Shown here: in pieces, positions 1 to 9,032 of the stretch
Numbering within the stretch: the stretch's first letter is position 1
Layout: every line of letters begins with the position of its first letter
From: JAIRVZ01 sp031553415
GTDB taxonomy: Bacteria > Bacteroidota > Bacteroidia > Bacteroidales > Azobacteroidaceae
Length of the DNA stretch: 64,000 bases
Assembly: GCA_031553415.1 (NCBI GenBank)
Contig: JAVBLO010000005.1
Location: forward strand, 25,435 to 89,434
Reading direction: 5' to 3'
Notes under the pieces: model-generated
What the model was told of the DNA's origin: nothing
What the model saw: only the letters and a program-made list of their open reading frames with translations
The model's database searches: none
Program-made: the position numbers and the translations under genes

Positions 1-630
1 GGTATCTTAGCTGCTTTTATTACCATAATCATAGCTGCATTGGTCAGATATAGGCTGAAAGCTTTACCATATATCATAGGAGGTTTAGTTATATTTGGAG
101 GAGCAGTCTTATCTATTCCTGAATTCCGGGCTAAAATGTTTAAGAAACAAATGAATGTCGATGAGATTGTTGAAAGGAGAGATGAGCTAACAGTAGACGA
201 CATAAATACGAATGGACGCTCCGCCATGTGGGAATGGAGTTTGAATAATTTTTATAAAAATAAAGAATGGACGGGCTCGGGACTTGGAGTGACGCAAAGG
301 GCATTCCAAGGAAATTTAACGCCTTTCAATATGCCTGCAGTTCACAATGATTATATTCAGATTATATGTGATACGGGGTTAATAGGTTTAATTTTATACG
401 GTTTAACATTGCTATCACTAATAGCGCATTGTTTTATTGTTTATTTCAAAACATATTGCCATCCGGCAGTTAAATTTGCAGCATTTGTGGCGGGTGTGAG
501 CATGGCAGGTATGGTTTCTACGCTGTATACTGATAATGTAGTGAATTATTCTCTAATGACCCTTGGTTTCCCATTCGCATTATATGGAATGATGTTGGGG
601 CTAAAGGCAAACACAATGAATACTATTTAA
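1..630 (+). CDS. O-antigen ligase/polymerase family protein, C-terminal part
   Basis: The reading frame is open from base 1, so the gene begins outside the window and only about 209 C-terminal residues are seen. It has a membrane segment, then a long soluble loop, then at least two more membrane segments. The loop carries the features of the Wzy_C/WaaL fold: a GRSAMWEWSL stretch, a GSGLGVTQRAF stretch and a conserved histidine in VHNDYIQ, followed by DTGLIGLILYG at the start of the next helix. Proteins of this family either polymerise O-antigen units or ligate glycan to lipid A core in the periplasmic face of the inner membrane. Which of the two applies cannot be told from the sequence. Position just before a run of glycosyltransferases fits either role. 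Confidence 0.8.
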   Translation, partial: GILAAFITIIIAALVRYRLKALPYIIGGLVIFGGAVLSIPEFRAKMFKKQMNVDEIVERRDELTVDDINTNGRSAMWEWSLNNFYKNKEWTGSGLGVTQRAFQGNLTPFNMPAVHNDYIQIICDTGLIGLILYGLTLLSLIAHCFIVYFKTYCHPAVKFAAFVAGVSMAGMVSTLYTDNVVNYSLMTLGFPFALYGMMLGLKANTMNTI

Positions 631-648
631 TATATTATTGTAAAAGAC

Positions 649-1617
649 ATGAATAAGACAGCTTTGGTCATATTATATCTGGGAAATCCTCCGGTTTTTT
701 TAGATTTATTCATTAAAGGTTGCACCTATAATAAAAAATTTGATTTTGTTTTTTTTACAGATTGGGATTACTCTAAATATTATTTTTCATCAAATTGCAT
801 ACTAAATACTTGTTCAAAAGAACAATTTAAAGAACTAACAATAAGCAAATTAGGATTTCCTGTCGCAGTAAAATCTTCATTTAAATTATGTGACTATAAA
901 CCTACTATCCCCTTTTTTTTTGAAGACTATTTAGTTGATTACAATTATGTAGGTTGGTGTGATATTGATATTGTTTTTGGAAATTTGCATAAATTTTTTA
1001 ATGAGGAATTATTTTCTAACTTTGACTTTCTTACTATAGCTAAAGATCATATTTCTGGTCCTTTTACCATAATGAAAAATGAACGGAAATATACTACCAT
1101 TTTTATGACGGCAAAAGGTTGGAAAGAAATATTCATAGATGAACGTCATTATGCATTTGATGAAGGATTAAGGATTGAACAAAATAGTGGGTTGGATAGC
1201 TTTTCAAGCATGATGAAAAGAGAAGAAAATAATGGGAATATAAATGTTTTACACACATTATGTGCCTATGAGAGACATCCTCAGCATATGAAATATAGAA
1301 ATGGCAGCATAGAAGAAAATGGTGTTGAATATTCGATGTTTCATTTTGTTATTGCCAAAAGAAATTCTTTTTTCGTCTTTCCTGACTGGAAAAAAATTCC
1401 GGATCAGTTTAACATTTCAAAATATGGATTTTCAAGGATAGATGAAAAATTATCCTTCATTTCATTATTTACACACACTTCTTATAGGAAACAAGTTTAT
1501 TCTAATATCAAAAAAAAGAAAAAAGTTCTTTCCAATTTGATAAAAGAAAGCAATTGGAAAAATCTATATATCGGATTGAAAAGGCAAATTTTCACAAAAA
1601 AATGGATTGAAGAATAA
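649..1617 (+). CDS. DUF6625-type glycosyltransferase-like protein
   Basis: This 322-residue soluble protein begins with a Rossmann-like beta strand (TALVILYLGNPPVFLDLFIK) and has a central acidic motif YVGWCDIDIVFGNLHKFF near residues 103-120, in which D-x-D would bind a nucleotide sugar and metal. I recognise the pattern (VKSSFKLCDYKPTIPFFFEDYL followed by CDIDIVFG) from the DUF6625 family found in polysaccharide clusters. It is expected to act at the cytoplasmic face of the inner membrane. The gene starts 19 bp after the O-antigen ligase gene and is followed 23 bp later by an acyltransferase, so all are probably co-transcribed. It is strongly AT-rich with runs of T. Donor and acceptor sugars are unknown. 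Confidence 0.65.
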   Translation: MNKTALVILYLGNPPVFLDLFIKGCTYNKKFDFVFFTDWDYSKYYFSSNCILNTCSKEQFKELTISKLGFPVAVKSSFKLCDYKPTIPFFFEDYLVDYNYVGWCDIDIVFGNLHKFFNEELFSNFDFLTIAKDHISGPFTIMKNERKYTTIFMTAKGWKEIFIDERHYAFDEGLRIEQNSGLDSFSSMMKREENNGNINVLHTLCAYERHPQHMKYRNGSIEENGVEYSMFHFVIAKRNSFFVFPDWKKIPDQFNISKYGFSRIDEKLSFISLFTHTSYRKQVYSNIKKKKKVLSNLIKESNWKNLYIGLKRQIFTKKWIEE

Positions 1618-1640
1618 TAAATTATGTAGAATATTGCGAA

Positions 1641-2651
1641 ATGAGTAAAAGTACACAATCAAGAGATATATTCATTGACACCATAAAAGGTTGGGGTATC
1701 ATGTTGGTTATCTGGGGACATTCCAGTTTTTTCCTGTTTGATGAAGTCTACTCATTTCACATGCCTCTGTTTTTTTTCTTATCCGGATGTTTTTTTAAGT
1801 GGAATACAACCTATCGCCAGTTTATTAAGAAAAAAATTTCTCAATTAATCATTCCATATATCATTTTTTTTCTTCTCAGTTATATTTTCTACATTGTGTT
1901 ATTAGGACTAACCCATCGTTTGGACACAGCTTACAGTTTAAATATGTTGAAAGGGCTCATTCCTTTTGGTAATGAAGTAATGAATTCTTCGTTATGGTTC
2001 TTATATACCCTTTTCTGGATGTCCATTATTTATATGGCTATAAGAAAAATTTGTAGTAACAATTTTTTAATACTAATAATATGTTTGGGACTGCATCTGT
2101 TAGAATACGTGATGTTAATTAACAATATTAAATTGCCTTTTTTCTTTAACCGGAGTTTGGAAAGTATAATATATATGCATTGGGGATATTGGCTTTATCA
2201 TATCTGGACATCAAATCTTGTGTTAAAGCTACCTATATGGAAAAAAGTCTTGTTATTTTTATTTTCTTTTTTTCTTTGGGCGCTTATATTCCACTTTCAA
2301 TCAACAATGGAAGGTATTGTCCGAAACGCTTTAGGTTTAATCGTGGCTTTTACAGGCATCATGTTCAGTTTTTTTTTATGTTCTCTGTTTTTCCCGGCCA
2401 AAAGATTAAGAAGCATTCTGACATATTTAGGCTCACATACATTATGCTTATTTGCACTTCACATGCCTCTTCTCGAAATAGCAAGGCCTTGTGCGAAGCT
2501 TTTATGGGGAATTAATAATCTAAAATATGATATAACTGTTTTTTGTCTCTCGCTCTTGCTTTCAGTCATAATAGGAGAAATATTAATGATGATTTTCCCC
2601 CGTTATCTGGGAGTTTCTTCTTTCAGCAAAAAAATCTCCCCAACAACATAA
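1641..2651 (+). CDS. Acyltransferase family 3 membrane protein (sugar O-acyltransferase)
   Basis: A 336-residue integral membrane protein with about ten predicted hydrophobic helices. The N-terminus has the family signature: an acidic residue and IKGWGIMLVIWGHS, with the conserved histidine at residue 27, followed by FHMPLFFFLSGCFF. Acyltransferase-3 proteins move acetyl or other acyl groups from cytoplasmic donors onto sugars of growing surface glycans in the inner membrane. It sits between two glycosyltransferase genes, only 4 bp from the next start, which fits decoration of the repeat unit made by this operon. The acyl group and sugar position cannot be read from sequence. Confidence 0.85.
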   Translation: MSKSTQSRDIFIDTIKGWGIMLVIWGHSSFFLFDEVYSFHMPLFFFLSGCFFKWNTTYRQFIKKKISQLIIPYIIFFLLSYIFYIVLLGLTHRLDTAYSLNMLKGLIPFGNEVMNSSLWFLYTLFWMSIIYMAIRKICSNNFLILIICLGLHLLEYVMLINNIKLPFFFNRSLESIIYMHWGYWLYHIWTSNLVLKLPIWKKVLLFLFSFFLWALIFHFQSTMEGIVRNALGLIVAFTGIMFSFFLCSLFFPAKRLRSILTYLGSHTLCLFALHMPLLEIARPCAKLLWGINNLKYDITVFCLSLLLSVIIGEILMMIFPRYLGVSSFSKKISPTT

Positions 2652-2655
2652 TTTA

Positions 2656-3588
2656 ATGATATCAATAGTTATTCCTCTATATAATAAAGAAAAACAAATT
2701 GCAAATACATTGCAAACTGTTCTTGCCCAAACTTATCAGGAGTTTGAAATTATTATTGTGAATGATGGTTCGACAGACAATAGTGTTGAGGAAGTACTGA
2801 AAATAAAAGATTCCAGGATTCGATTATTTCAACAATCCAATGAAGGCGTTTCCGCTGCCCGTAATAGGGGAATAAAAGAAAGCAAATTTAATTATATTGC
2901 ACTGTTGGATGCTGATGATGAATGGAAAACAGATTATTTGGCGACACAAATGGATTTGATTTATCGCTACCCCGAATGTTCCGTTTATGCATGTGCTTAC
3001 GAATTCAAAGATTCTAAAGGGAAAATAAGTCCACTAATTCTTAATAAAATATCTTTTAAAAGGGAAGATGGAGTCTTGAATAATTACTTTGAAGTTGCAT
3101 CTTGTTCTCATCCTCCGATAAGCTCTTCTACTGTCGTATTTTCCAAGAAAGCATTTGTTTTAATAGGAGGATTTCCTGTTGGGATTACTTCTGGGGAAGA
3201 CTTACTCACATGGGCAAAATTAGCTGTAGATTTTCAAATAGCATATTCAACAAAACCTTCCGCATTTTTTGTCCAACATGATTCACATCTTGTATCAAAC
3301 AAGCCAACACGCTTACATGATGAGACAAATTATGTTGCTCGGGAATTGATTTCTCTTTGCAAAAAGACAACAGGAAAACAAAAAAAACATCTTAAATTGT
3401 ACATATCAATGTGGTATAAAATGAGAGCGTCTGTTTTCCTTCGCATAAATTACAAAAGACAAACATTTAAATATTCGTTTTATTCTTTGAAATACAACCC
3501 TTTTAATTTAAAAGTTTATATATTTATGTGTTTGGTTTTATTACCCGTCACGCTTCAAAACTACATAAAAAATTTATACACTACATGA
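2656..3588 (+). CDS. Family 2 glycosyltransferase (paralogue A)
   Basis: A 310-residue GT-A fold transferase. Strand 1 is ISIVIPLYNKEKQI; the nucleotide-binding FEIIIVNDGSTDNS and the metal-binding LLDADDEW (DxD-like, near residue 87) are intact, as is a later GEDLLTWAKLA motif that carries the likely catalytic acidic residue. A hydrophobic C-terminal segment (FMCLVLLPVTLQ) may tether it to the membrane. The first 75 residues are almost the same as the GT2 encoded at 4708-5640, also at DNA level, so the two are recent duplicates that diverged towards the C-terminus. The stop overlaps the start of the next GT4 gene in an ATGA junction, so translation is probably coupled. Confidence 0.9.
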   Translation: MISIVIPLYNKEKQIANTLQTVLAQTYQEFEIIIVNDGSTDNSVEEVLKIKDSRIRLFQQSNEGVSAARNRGIKESKFNYIALLDADDEWKTDYLATQMDLIYRYPECSVYACAYEFKDSKGKISPLILNKISFKREDGVLNNYFEVASCSHPPISSSTVVFSKKAFVLIGGFPVGITSGEDLLTWAKLAVDFQIAYSTKPSAFFVQHDSHLVSNKPTRLHDETNYVARELISLCKKTTGKQKKHLKLYISMWYKMRASVFLRINYKRQTFKYSFYSLKYNPFNLKVYIFMCLVLLPVTLQNYIKNLYTT

Positions 3589-4688
3589 GATTACTGTATT
3601 TTGCGTCTGATTACACCATTGGTCTTAGTTGTCTGTTAGTACAACAAGCAATTGCCATTAAAAAAGAAGGCATAGATTTTGTTGCTATTGCAGGTGATAC
3701 AGAACAAGAAATAGGATTAACGGAACAAATGGAAAATGAAAAAATCAATTTGTTTCGGATAAAAGACATGGATGAACATAAAAGCTTCTTTCATTTATCT
3801 AATCAAATTGGTCAGCTTATAAAAGAGAATAACATTCAATATGTTCATGTACAAAACAATTGGCAACTAATGTTAGTCTCTTTTCATAAATATAAGAACT
3901 TCTTGAAACCTAAGTCTTATAAAATTGCATATACATTACACGGATTTCGTCATAATCATCCTGTTAAATCTATATTTGCAACTGCGTTTATCGGACTGAT
4001 TTTACTTTTATTTACTAACCGGGTATTTATTATGTCTGATTATGTAAAAAGACACTTTTTCTTTTTAGGAAGAAAAATGAAGAAATTGTATTTAGGAATT
4101 GATGATTCTTTTTTCTTAAAAACAGAGAATCATTTGATAACAGATCCAATACGATTGATTTTTCCTGCTCAATTCAGGAAAGGAAAAAATCAAGACATGC
4201 TGATTAATTCGATTGCATCTTATATCAATAAAACGGATGATCAAACAATCGAATTATATTTGCCGGGAAGTGGACCTTTATTATCTGAATATGAAAATTT
4301 AGTCAAAGACAAAAATCTGGAAAAAAATGTGATTTTTCCAGGGCAATGTACAAAATTAGAGGTAAGAAATTTATATGATTTTTGCAACATAGGAATCGTT
4401 TCAAGTAATACCGAAACATTCGGTCAAAGTATTGTTGAACCATTTGTATTAGGACGTTGCGTATTAACCAGAAACATTGGGGTTGCACCTGACATAATAA
4501 AAGAAGGTATTAATGGTTACTTTTTCAATGATCAAAATGATCTGACAGAAATATTGGTTAAATTATTTCAAGACAGGAAAAATATTGAAATTACGGGCAA
4601 CAATAATTTCACTGAAAGGGAGATGTTTTCATGGAAAGAAATAATAAAAATTTACAAGAAAGATTTACAACTTAGTTCGATACAATAA
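3585..4688 (+). CDS. Family 4 glycosyltransferase
   Basis: A 367-residue GT-B fold protein. I place the start at the ATG that overlaps the previous stop (ATGA), giving MRLLYFASDYTIGLS; a longer frame reaches back to 3528 but would overlap the GT2 gene by 60 bp. The C-terminal domain has the GT4 pattern: IFPAQFRKGKNQDMLI for the first beta strand and basic motif, LYLPGSGPLLSEYENL, and the E-x7-E region SSNTETFGQSIVEPFVLG. It should transfer a sugar from a nucleotide donor with retention of configuration. It forms a GT2-GT4 pair with the upstream gene; a second such pair follows at once. Confidence 0.85.
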   Translation: MRLLYFASDYTIGLSCLLVQQAIAIKKEGIDFVAIAGDTEQEIGLTEQMENEKINLFRIKDMDEHKSFFHLSNQIGQLIKENNIQYVHVQNNWQLMLVSFHKYKNFLKPKSYKIAYTLHGFRHNHPVKSIFATAFIGLILLLFTNRVFIMSDYVKRHFFFLGRKMKKLYLGIDDSFFLKTENHLITDPIRLIFPAQFRKGKNQDMLINSIASYINKTDDQTIELYLPGSGPLLSEYENLVKDKNLEKNVIFPGQCTKLEVRNLYDFCNIGIVSSNTETFGQSIVEPFVLGRCVLTRNIGVAPDIIKEGINGYFFNDQNDLTEILVKLFQDRKNIEITGNNNFTEREMFSWKEIIKIYKKDLQLSSIQ

Positions 4689-4707
4689 TAACGACAATAT
4701 AATTTTT

Positions 4708-5640
4708 ATGATATCAATCGTTATTCCATTATATAACAAAGAAAAACAGATTAGCAATACATTGCAAACTGTTTTCAATCAAACTTATCAGGAGTTTGAA
4801 ATTATTATTGTAAATGATGGTTCGACTGATAATAGTGTAGATGAAGTTTTAAAAATAAAAGATTCACGGATACGATTGTTTCATCAAGCTAACGCCGGTG
4901 TTTCTTCCGCCAGGAATAAAGGCATTTCTGAAAGTAAGTTTGATTTGATAGCTTTTTTGGATGCAGATGATACCTGGAAACCGGAATATTTGCAAACTCA
5001 GTTTGAGCTATATCAAAAATATACGGAATGTGATATATATGCATGTAATTATGAAATAAAAGATAACAAAGGGAAAATCACGCCAACTATTATTCATAAA
5101 TTATTGTTTAACGAAACTGATGGAATCCTTACAAATTATTTTGAAGTCGCAAGTTGCTCGCATCCGCCATTATGGACATCTGCTGTTGTTGTGAAGAAGG
5201 ATGCCATTTTATCTGTTGCAGGTTTTCCTCCAGGAATTAAGGCCGGAGAAGATTTATTGACTTGGGCTAAATTAGCTGATGCCTACAAAATTGCCTATTA
5301 TTCAAAACCATTGGCAACATTCAATGCTCCTACTTTTGTAACAGACAGGGAGAAACGGTTGGATGTTAATAAAAAAGATATTGTTCATGATGAATTGTAT
5401 CATTTATTTGTTCAGACAAAAAATGATAAAAAGAATATAAAAAAATACATTGGGAGATGGAATGAAATGAGGACTGCAATTTTTTTAGAGAGTGGATTGG
5501 GAATGGAGTCTCTGAAGCCTGCATGGAGAGCTTTGAGATATACCGGATTTACTGCTAAAACAATATTTTTTATTTTGGTCTCATTTCTTCCCGGTAACGG
5601 ACAGAAGTATATTATGAAATACAAAAGGAATAAACAATGA
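4708..5640 (+). CDS. Family 2 glycosyltransferase (paralogue B)
   Basis: A 310-residue GT-A transferase with the same length and motif layout as the GT2 at 2656-3588: ISIVIPLYNKEKQI, EIIIVNDGSTDNS, FLDADDTW and AGEDLLTWAKLAD. The N-terminal third is nearly unchanged from paralogue A, while the acceptor-side half differs more, as expected if donor use was kept and acceptor specificity changed. The last codons overlap the next GT4 gene through ATGA. A weakly hydrophobic C-terminal stretch (TIFFILVSFLPG) again suggests membrane association. Confidence 0.9.
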   Translation: MISIVIPLYNKEKQISNTLQTVFNQTYQEFEIIIVNDGSTDNSVDEVLKIKDSRIRLFHQANAGVSSARNKGISESKFDLIAFLDADDTWKPEYLQTQFELYQKYTECDIYACNYEIKDNKGKITPTIIHKLLFNETDGILTNYFEVASCSHPPLWTSAVVVKKDAILSVAGFPPGIKAGEDLLTWAKLADAYKIAYYSKPLATFNAPTFVTDREKRLDVNKKDIVHDELYHLFVQTKNDKKNIKKYIGRWNEMRTAIFLESGLGMESLKPAWRALRYTGFTAKTIFFILVSFLPGNGQKYIMKYKRNKQ

Positions 5641-6830
5641 GAATTGTTTCTATACACACAGACTTTTGCCTTTATTGGCCTGCAAGATTGCAAGCTTTAT
5701 CGGAAAAATTAACGTCGGATGGTCATGAATTTTCAGTGATTGAAATATCCGGAAAGGGAAATTTTTATGCATTTGCAAAACCCAAAGTTCAAGAAGGTCT
5801 TTCCTGGACTTGTCTCTTTCCTGATAAAAAAATGGAAGAAATATCTTCCGAACGAATAAGTAAAATCCTTGAAAAAAAATTGGATGAATTAAATCCTGAT
5901 GTTATCATGGCTGGAGCCATTGCCTTTCCTTCAGGAGCCATTGCTACGAGATGGGCAAAAAAGAGGGGAAAAGGAATCGTGATTTTTGACGATGCCAGAA
6001 TGCTTGATGTGCCTCGAAATTTTATTGTCAATTACATAAAAAAGATAATATACAGAAATGTTGATGCAATTTTCTGCCCTACGCCAGATTGGAATCAAAC
6101 ATTTTTTTATTGGGGTTTTAAACAAGAGCAATTATTCTATGGCATGGACGTCGTCGATAATAACTTTTGGAAAAATGATTTGAGTGATGGTGTCTCAAAA
6201 TTAAAATTTCCGGAAAAATATATCTTATCTATCGGAAGACAAGTTAACAAAAAGAATTTTTTGTTTTTAATTAAAGCATTCGACCAATATGTAAAATCTT
6301 CAGATTTGAATATTTCATTGGTATTGGTTGGTGATGGGGAAGAACATATCTGCTTAGAAAATTATGTCAAAGACAACAATATAAGAAACGTTCATTTTTT
6401 TCCATTTATGAGCCAACTTGAATTAAGAGAAGTATATCAAAATGCAGATTTATTTGTCTTACCAAGCTTGTATGGAGAAACATGGGGATTAGTCGTTAAC
6501 GAGGCGATGGCTTCCGGATTACCAATTGCTATTAGTTCTCAGGTTGGCTGTTCAAGTACTTTAGTCGGAATAAATGAAAATGGATATTTATTTTCTCCGG
6601 CTAATTTGAATGAACTAACTGATATTTTCAAACATTTTTTTTCTCTTTCAGATATGTGTAGAGAGGAAATGGGCAAGATATCCGTTGAAAGAATACAAAA
6701 ATGGGGACTATCAAGATTTGTAAAAGGAGCATGTGATGCTATTTTCTACGCATCCGTTAATAAAAAGAAAAGTAATTACTTTGATAGATTTATTCTAAAG
6801 CTATGGAATGGAAGATATAATCCGGTTTAA
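5637..6830 (+). CDS. Family 4 glycosyltransferase
   Basis: A 397-residue GT-B fold transferase. The C-terminal half shows the GT4 hallmarks: YILSIGRQVNKKNFLFLIKA, LVLVGDGEEHICLENYV, FFPFMSQLELREVYQNADLF and the donor-binding ESSx-like region LYGETWGLVVNEAMASGLP with the two glutamates of the E-x7-E motif. It is not close in sequence to the other two GT4 proteins of the operon, so it should form a different linkage. The start overlaps the stop of GT2 paralogue B by ATGA, and the next gene follows after 3 bp. Confidence 0.88.
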   Translation: MRIVSIHTDFCLYWPARLQALSEKLTSDGHEFSVIEISGKGNFYAFAKPKVQEGLSWTCLFPDKKMEEISSERISKILEKKLDELNPDVIMAGAIAFPSGAIATRWAKKRGKGIVIFDDARMLDVPRNFIVNYIKKIIYRNVDAIFCPTPDWNQTFFYWGFKQEQLFYGMDVVDNNFWKNDLSDGVSKLKFPEKYILSIGRQVNKKNFLFLIKAFDQYVKSSDLNISLVLVGDGEEHICLENYVKDNNIRNVHFFPFMSQLELREVYQNADLFVLPSLYGETWGLVVNEAMASGLPIAISSQVGCSSTLVGINENGYLFSPANLNELTDIFKHFFSLSDMCREEMGKISVERIQKWGLSRFVKGACDAIFYASVNKKKSNYFDRFILKLWNGRYNPV

Positions 6831-6833
6831 ATA

Positions 6834-7721
6834 ATGGAAAAATTTTCTTATGCTTTAAAACTAATGCGTATAGAACAATGGATAAAAAATGTATTTATAT
6901 TTTTTCCATTATTCTTCTCTGGTGGTATTACAAACACATCCAAGCTAATTGCTTGTATTGTTGCTTTCTTGAGTTTCTGTTTTATTGCAAGTTCCATCTA
7001 TTGTTTTAACGATATTCTTGATGTAGAATCTGACAAGATTCATCCGGAAAAATCCCAAAGGCCTTTAGCTAATGGAAAGCTAAGCAAGAATGTTGGAATT
7101 ATTGTTATGATTTACTCCCTGTTAATAGGCACGTTGATAATTCTTTCCGCGGAATATGCGCATGCTTTTCAAATTATTTTGGCTGTCGCATTATATTATT
7201 TATTAAATGTTCTTTATACACTGTGGTTGAAGCATAAAGCGATTATTGATGTTATTATTATTGCATTAGGATTTGTAATCAGAATTGTTGTTGGAGGTAT
7301 TGCTACTGACATTACCCTTTCCCATTGGATAATTATCATGACTTTTCTTATCGCATTATTTATTGCATTTGCAAAAAGACGAGATGATTTTGTAAAATAC
7401 GATGAATCCGGGGTTGCAATTAGAAAGAGCATCACCAACTATAATTTTCAATTTTTAGATGCGGCATTGGTATTAACATCAACCATAACAATCGTTGCTT
7501 ACATTATGTACACAATTTCTCCGGAAGTGATTGAACGCATGAATAGCGATTTGGTTTATACAACTTCAATTTTTGTTTTAATGGGAATATTGAGGTATTT
7601 GCAGCTTACTTTGGTTCAGAAAAAAAGTTGGAGCCCAACTAAAATTGTATTAAAAGATAGATTTATACAATGTGATATTGCTCTTTGGATTATAGCATTT
7701 GTAATTATTATGTATTTATGA
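6834..7721 (+). CDS. UbiA-family prenyl-phosphate phosphoribosyltransferase
   Basis: A 295-residue inner-membrane protein with about eight or nine helices. The first aspartate motif of UbiA enzymes is present as CFNDILDVESDKIHPEKSQR (N59, D60, D63, D67), followed by RPLANG. The sequence HPEKSQRPLANG and the start LMRIEQWIKN match the branch typified by mycobacterial Rv3806c, which joins 5-phosphoribose from PRPP to decaprenyl phosphate, rather than UbiA/COQ2 of quinone synthesis. The setting supports this: a GT-C transferase and a HAD phosphatase follow, and no quinone genes are near. If right, it makes a polyprenyl-phosphate ribose 5-phosphate for surface glycan synthesis. A different aromatic prenyltransferase role cannot be excluded. 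Confidence 0.78.
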   Translation: MEKFSYALKLMRIEQWIKNVFIFFPLFFSGGITNTSKLIACIVAFLSFCFIASSIYCFNDILDVESDKIHPEKSQRPLANGKLSKNVGIIVMIYSLLIGTLIILSAEYAHAFQIILAVALYYLLNVLYTLWLKHKAIIDVIIIALGFVIRIVVGGIATDITLSHWIIIMTFLIALFIAFAKRRDDFVKYDESGVAIRKSITNYNFQFLDAALVLTSTITIVAYIMYTISPEVIERMNSDLVYTTSIFVLMGILRYLQLTLVQKKSWSPTKIVLKDRFIQCDIALWIIAFVIIMYL

Positions 7722-7739
7722 TTAACATTTATTCTTGAC

Positions 7740-9032
7740 ATGGAACAAACAATTGGGTTATTAAAAAAAAACAGTTTATTGATTGTTATATTGTTAGCGT
7801 ATTTTTTATTGCAACTACTATTTGTAACTATTGGTGGTTTAACTCTCTCTGATTCGGAGTATATTCGGATTGCTACAGAAATATCAGAAAAGGGAGAATT
7901 ATATCCAACAGTTTCAAATTTTAATTTTCCGTATATATGGAATATCGGTGCAATTAATTTAATTGCATTGTGCTTGAGTATTTTTAATTCTTTTGATTCG
8001 GTTTTAATTGTTAACTGTGTTGCAAATACACTATGTGCATTATTCCTATTTTTATATGTAAAAAGAATTACAAATAAAAATGTGGGATGGATTTGTTTAA
8101 TTCTTTACTCAATATACTTACCAAATTTTGCATACATATCAAGCCTTCAATCTGAAACGTATTTCGTTCTTTTTATCATTAGTGGATTTTACTTTTCTAC
8201 ATTCAATAACAAATATTACAATTTTCTTGCAGGCGTTTTATTTGTCATTGCAAATTGGTTCCGCCCTCTTTTAATATTATTTTTTCCTCTTTTAATCTTT
8301 TATTTTTATCAGCAAAAATGCTTGAAAAGATTATTACCTATTAGTTTCGGGCTTGTTTTAACTATATTCATTATTGGAGGAGAAGTATATTCCAGAACTG
8401 GCAAGTTTGTATTTCAGGCAAACACAAGTTGGTTTAACATAGCAATGACTTGTAATGATTCTTCAGATGGAACGTTTAACAACGAGTTATTTCAGGAAGA
8501 GTTTATATTATACCAGCAAAATCAAGATACAAAAAATTGTTTTGATATGACTGAAGTTTATAAGGAAAAGAGCCTGAATTACATATTCAATAATCCTGTA
8601 AAAATGATAAAACAAATTCCTAACCGCTTTATTCGATTTTATATGAATGACACAAGCTGTATGTGGGCATTTGTTCCTGATAAAATACACAAAACTGAAC
8701 ATCAACTTATGGATGAGGGAGCTTCCAGCACTTTATGGACAAAGTTCCCTAATTATGGCATATATCAATACATATTATTGTATAGTCAGCTATATTACTA
8801 TTTTATTATAGCAACATTTGTTCTTGGGGCAATTAAAGCATATAAAAATAGATATTCACAATTACTGGTACCATTCTTAATTGTTCTTTTTGGAACTATT
8901 TTGACCATTGCAATCATCTCTCTAAATAGGTATCACTATCCTTTTATCCCTTTTATGATGATTTTTTCCGCATATTATATTTCAGAATTGAATTTTGTAA
9001 AGAGAAAATTTTTCAATGCAAAAGCAAGCTAA
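7740..9032 (+). CDS. GT-C fold membrane glycosyltransferase (GT39/ArnT-like)
   Basis: A 430-residue protein with about ten hydrophobic helices. After the first helix comes a periplasmic loop with SDSEYIRIATEI, acidic residues D38 and E40, the place where GT-C enzymes (PMT_2/ArnT type) hold the catalytic carboxylate; the text IWNIGAINLIA and a run of helices follow. Such enzymes take sugar from a polyprenyl-phosphate donor on the periplasmic side. The gene is between the phosphoribosyltransferase and the HAD phosphatase, so the donor may be the lipid-linked pentose these would make. The last 17 bp overlap the next gene. Family assignment rests on topology and the loop motif, since GT-C sequences diverge widely. 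Confidence 0.65.
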   Translation: MEQTIGLLKKNSLLIVILLAYFLLQLLFVTIGGLTLSDSEYIRIATEISEKGELYPTVSNFNFPYIWNIGAINLIALCLSIFNSFDSVLIVNCVANTLCALFLFLYVKRITNKNVGWICLILYSIYLPNFAYISSLQSETYFVLFIISGFYFSTFNNKYYNFLAGVLFVIANWFRPLLILFFPLLIFYFYQQKCLKRLLPISFGLVLTIFIIGGEVYSRTGKFVFQANTSWFNIAMTCNDSSDGTFNNELFQEEFILYQQNQDTKNCFDMTEVYKEKSLNYIFNNPVKMIKQIPNRFIRFYMNDTSCMWAFVPDKIHKTEHQLMDEGASSTLWTKFPNYGIYQYILLYSQLYYYFIIATFVLGAIKAYKNRYSQLLVPFLIVLFGTILTIAIISLNRYHYPFIPFMMIFSAYYISELNFVKRKFFNAKAS

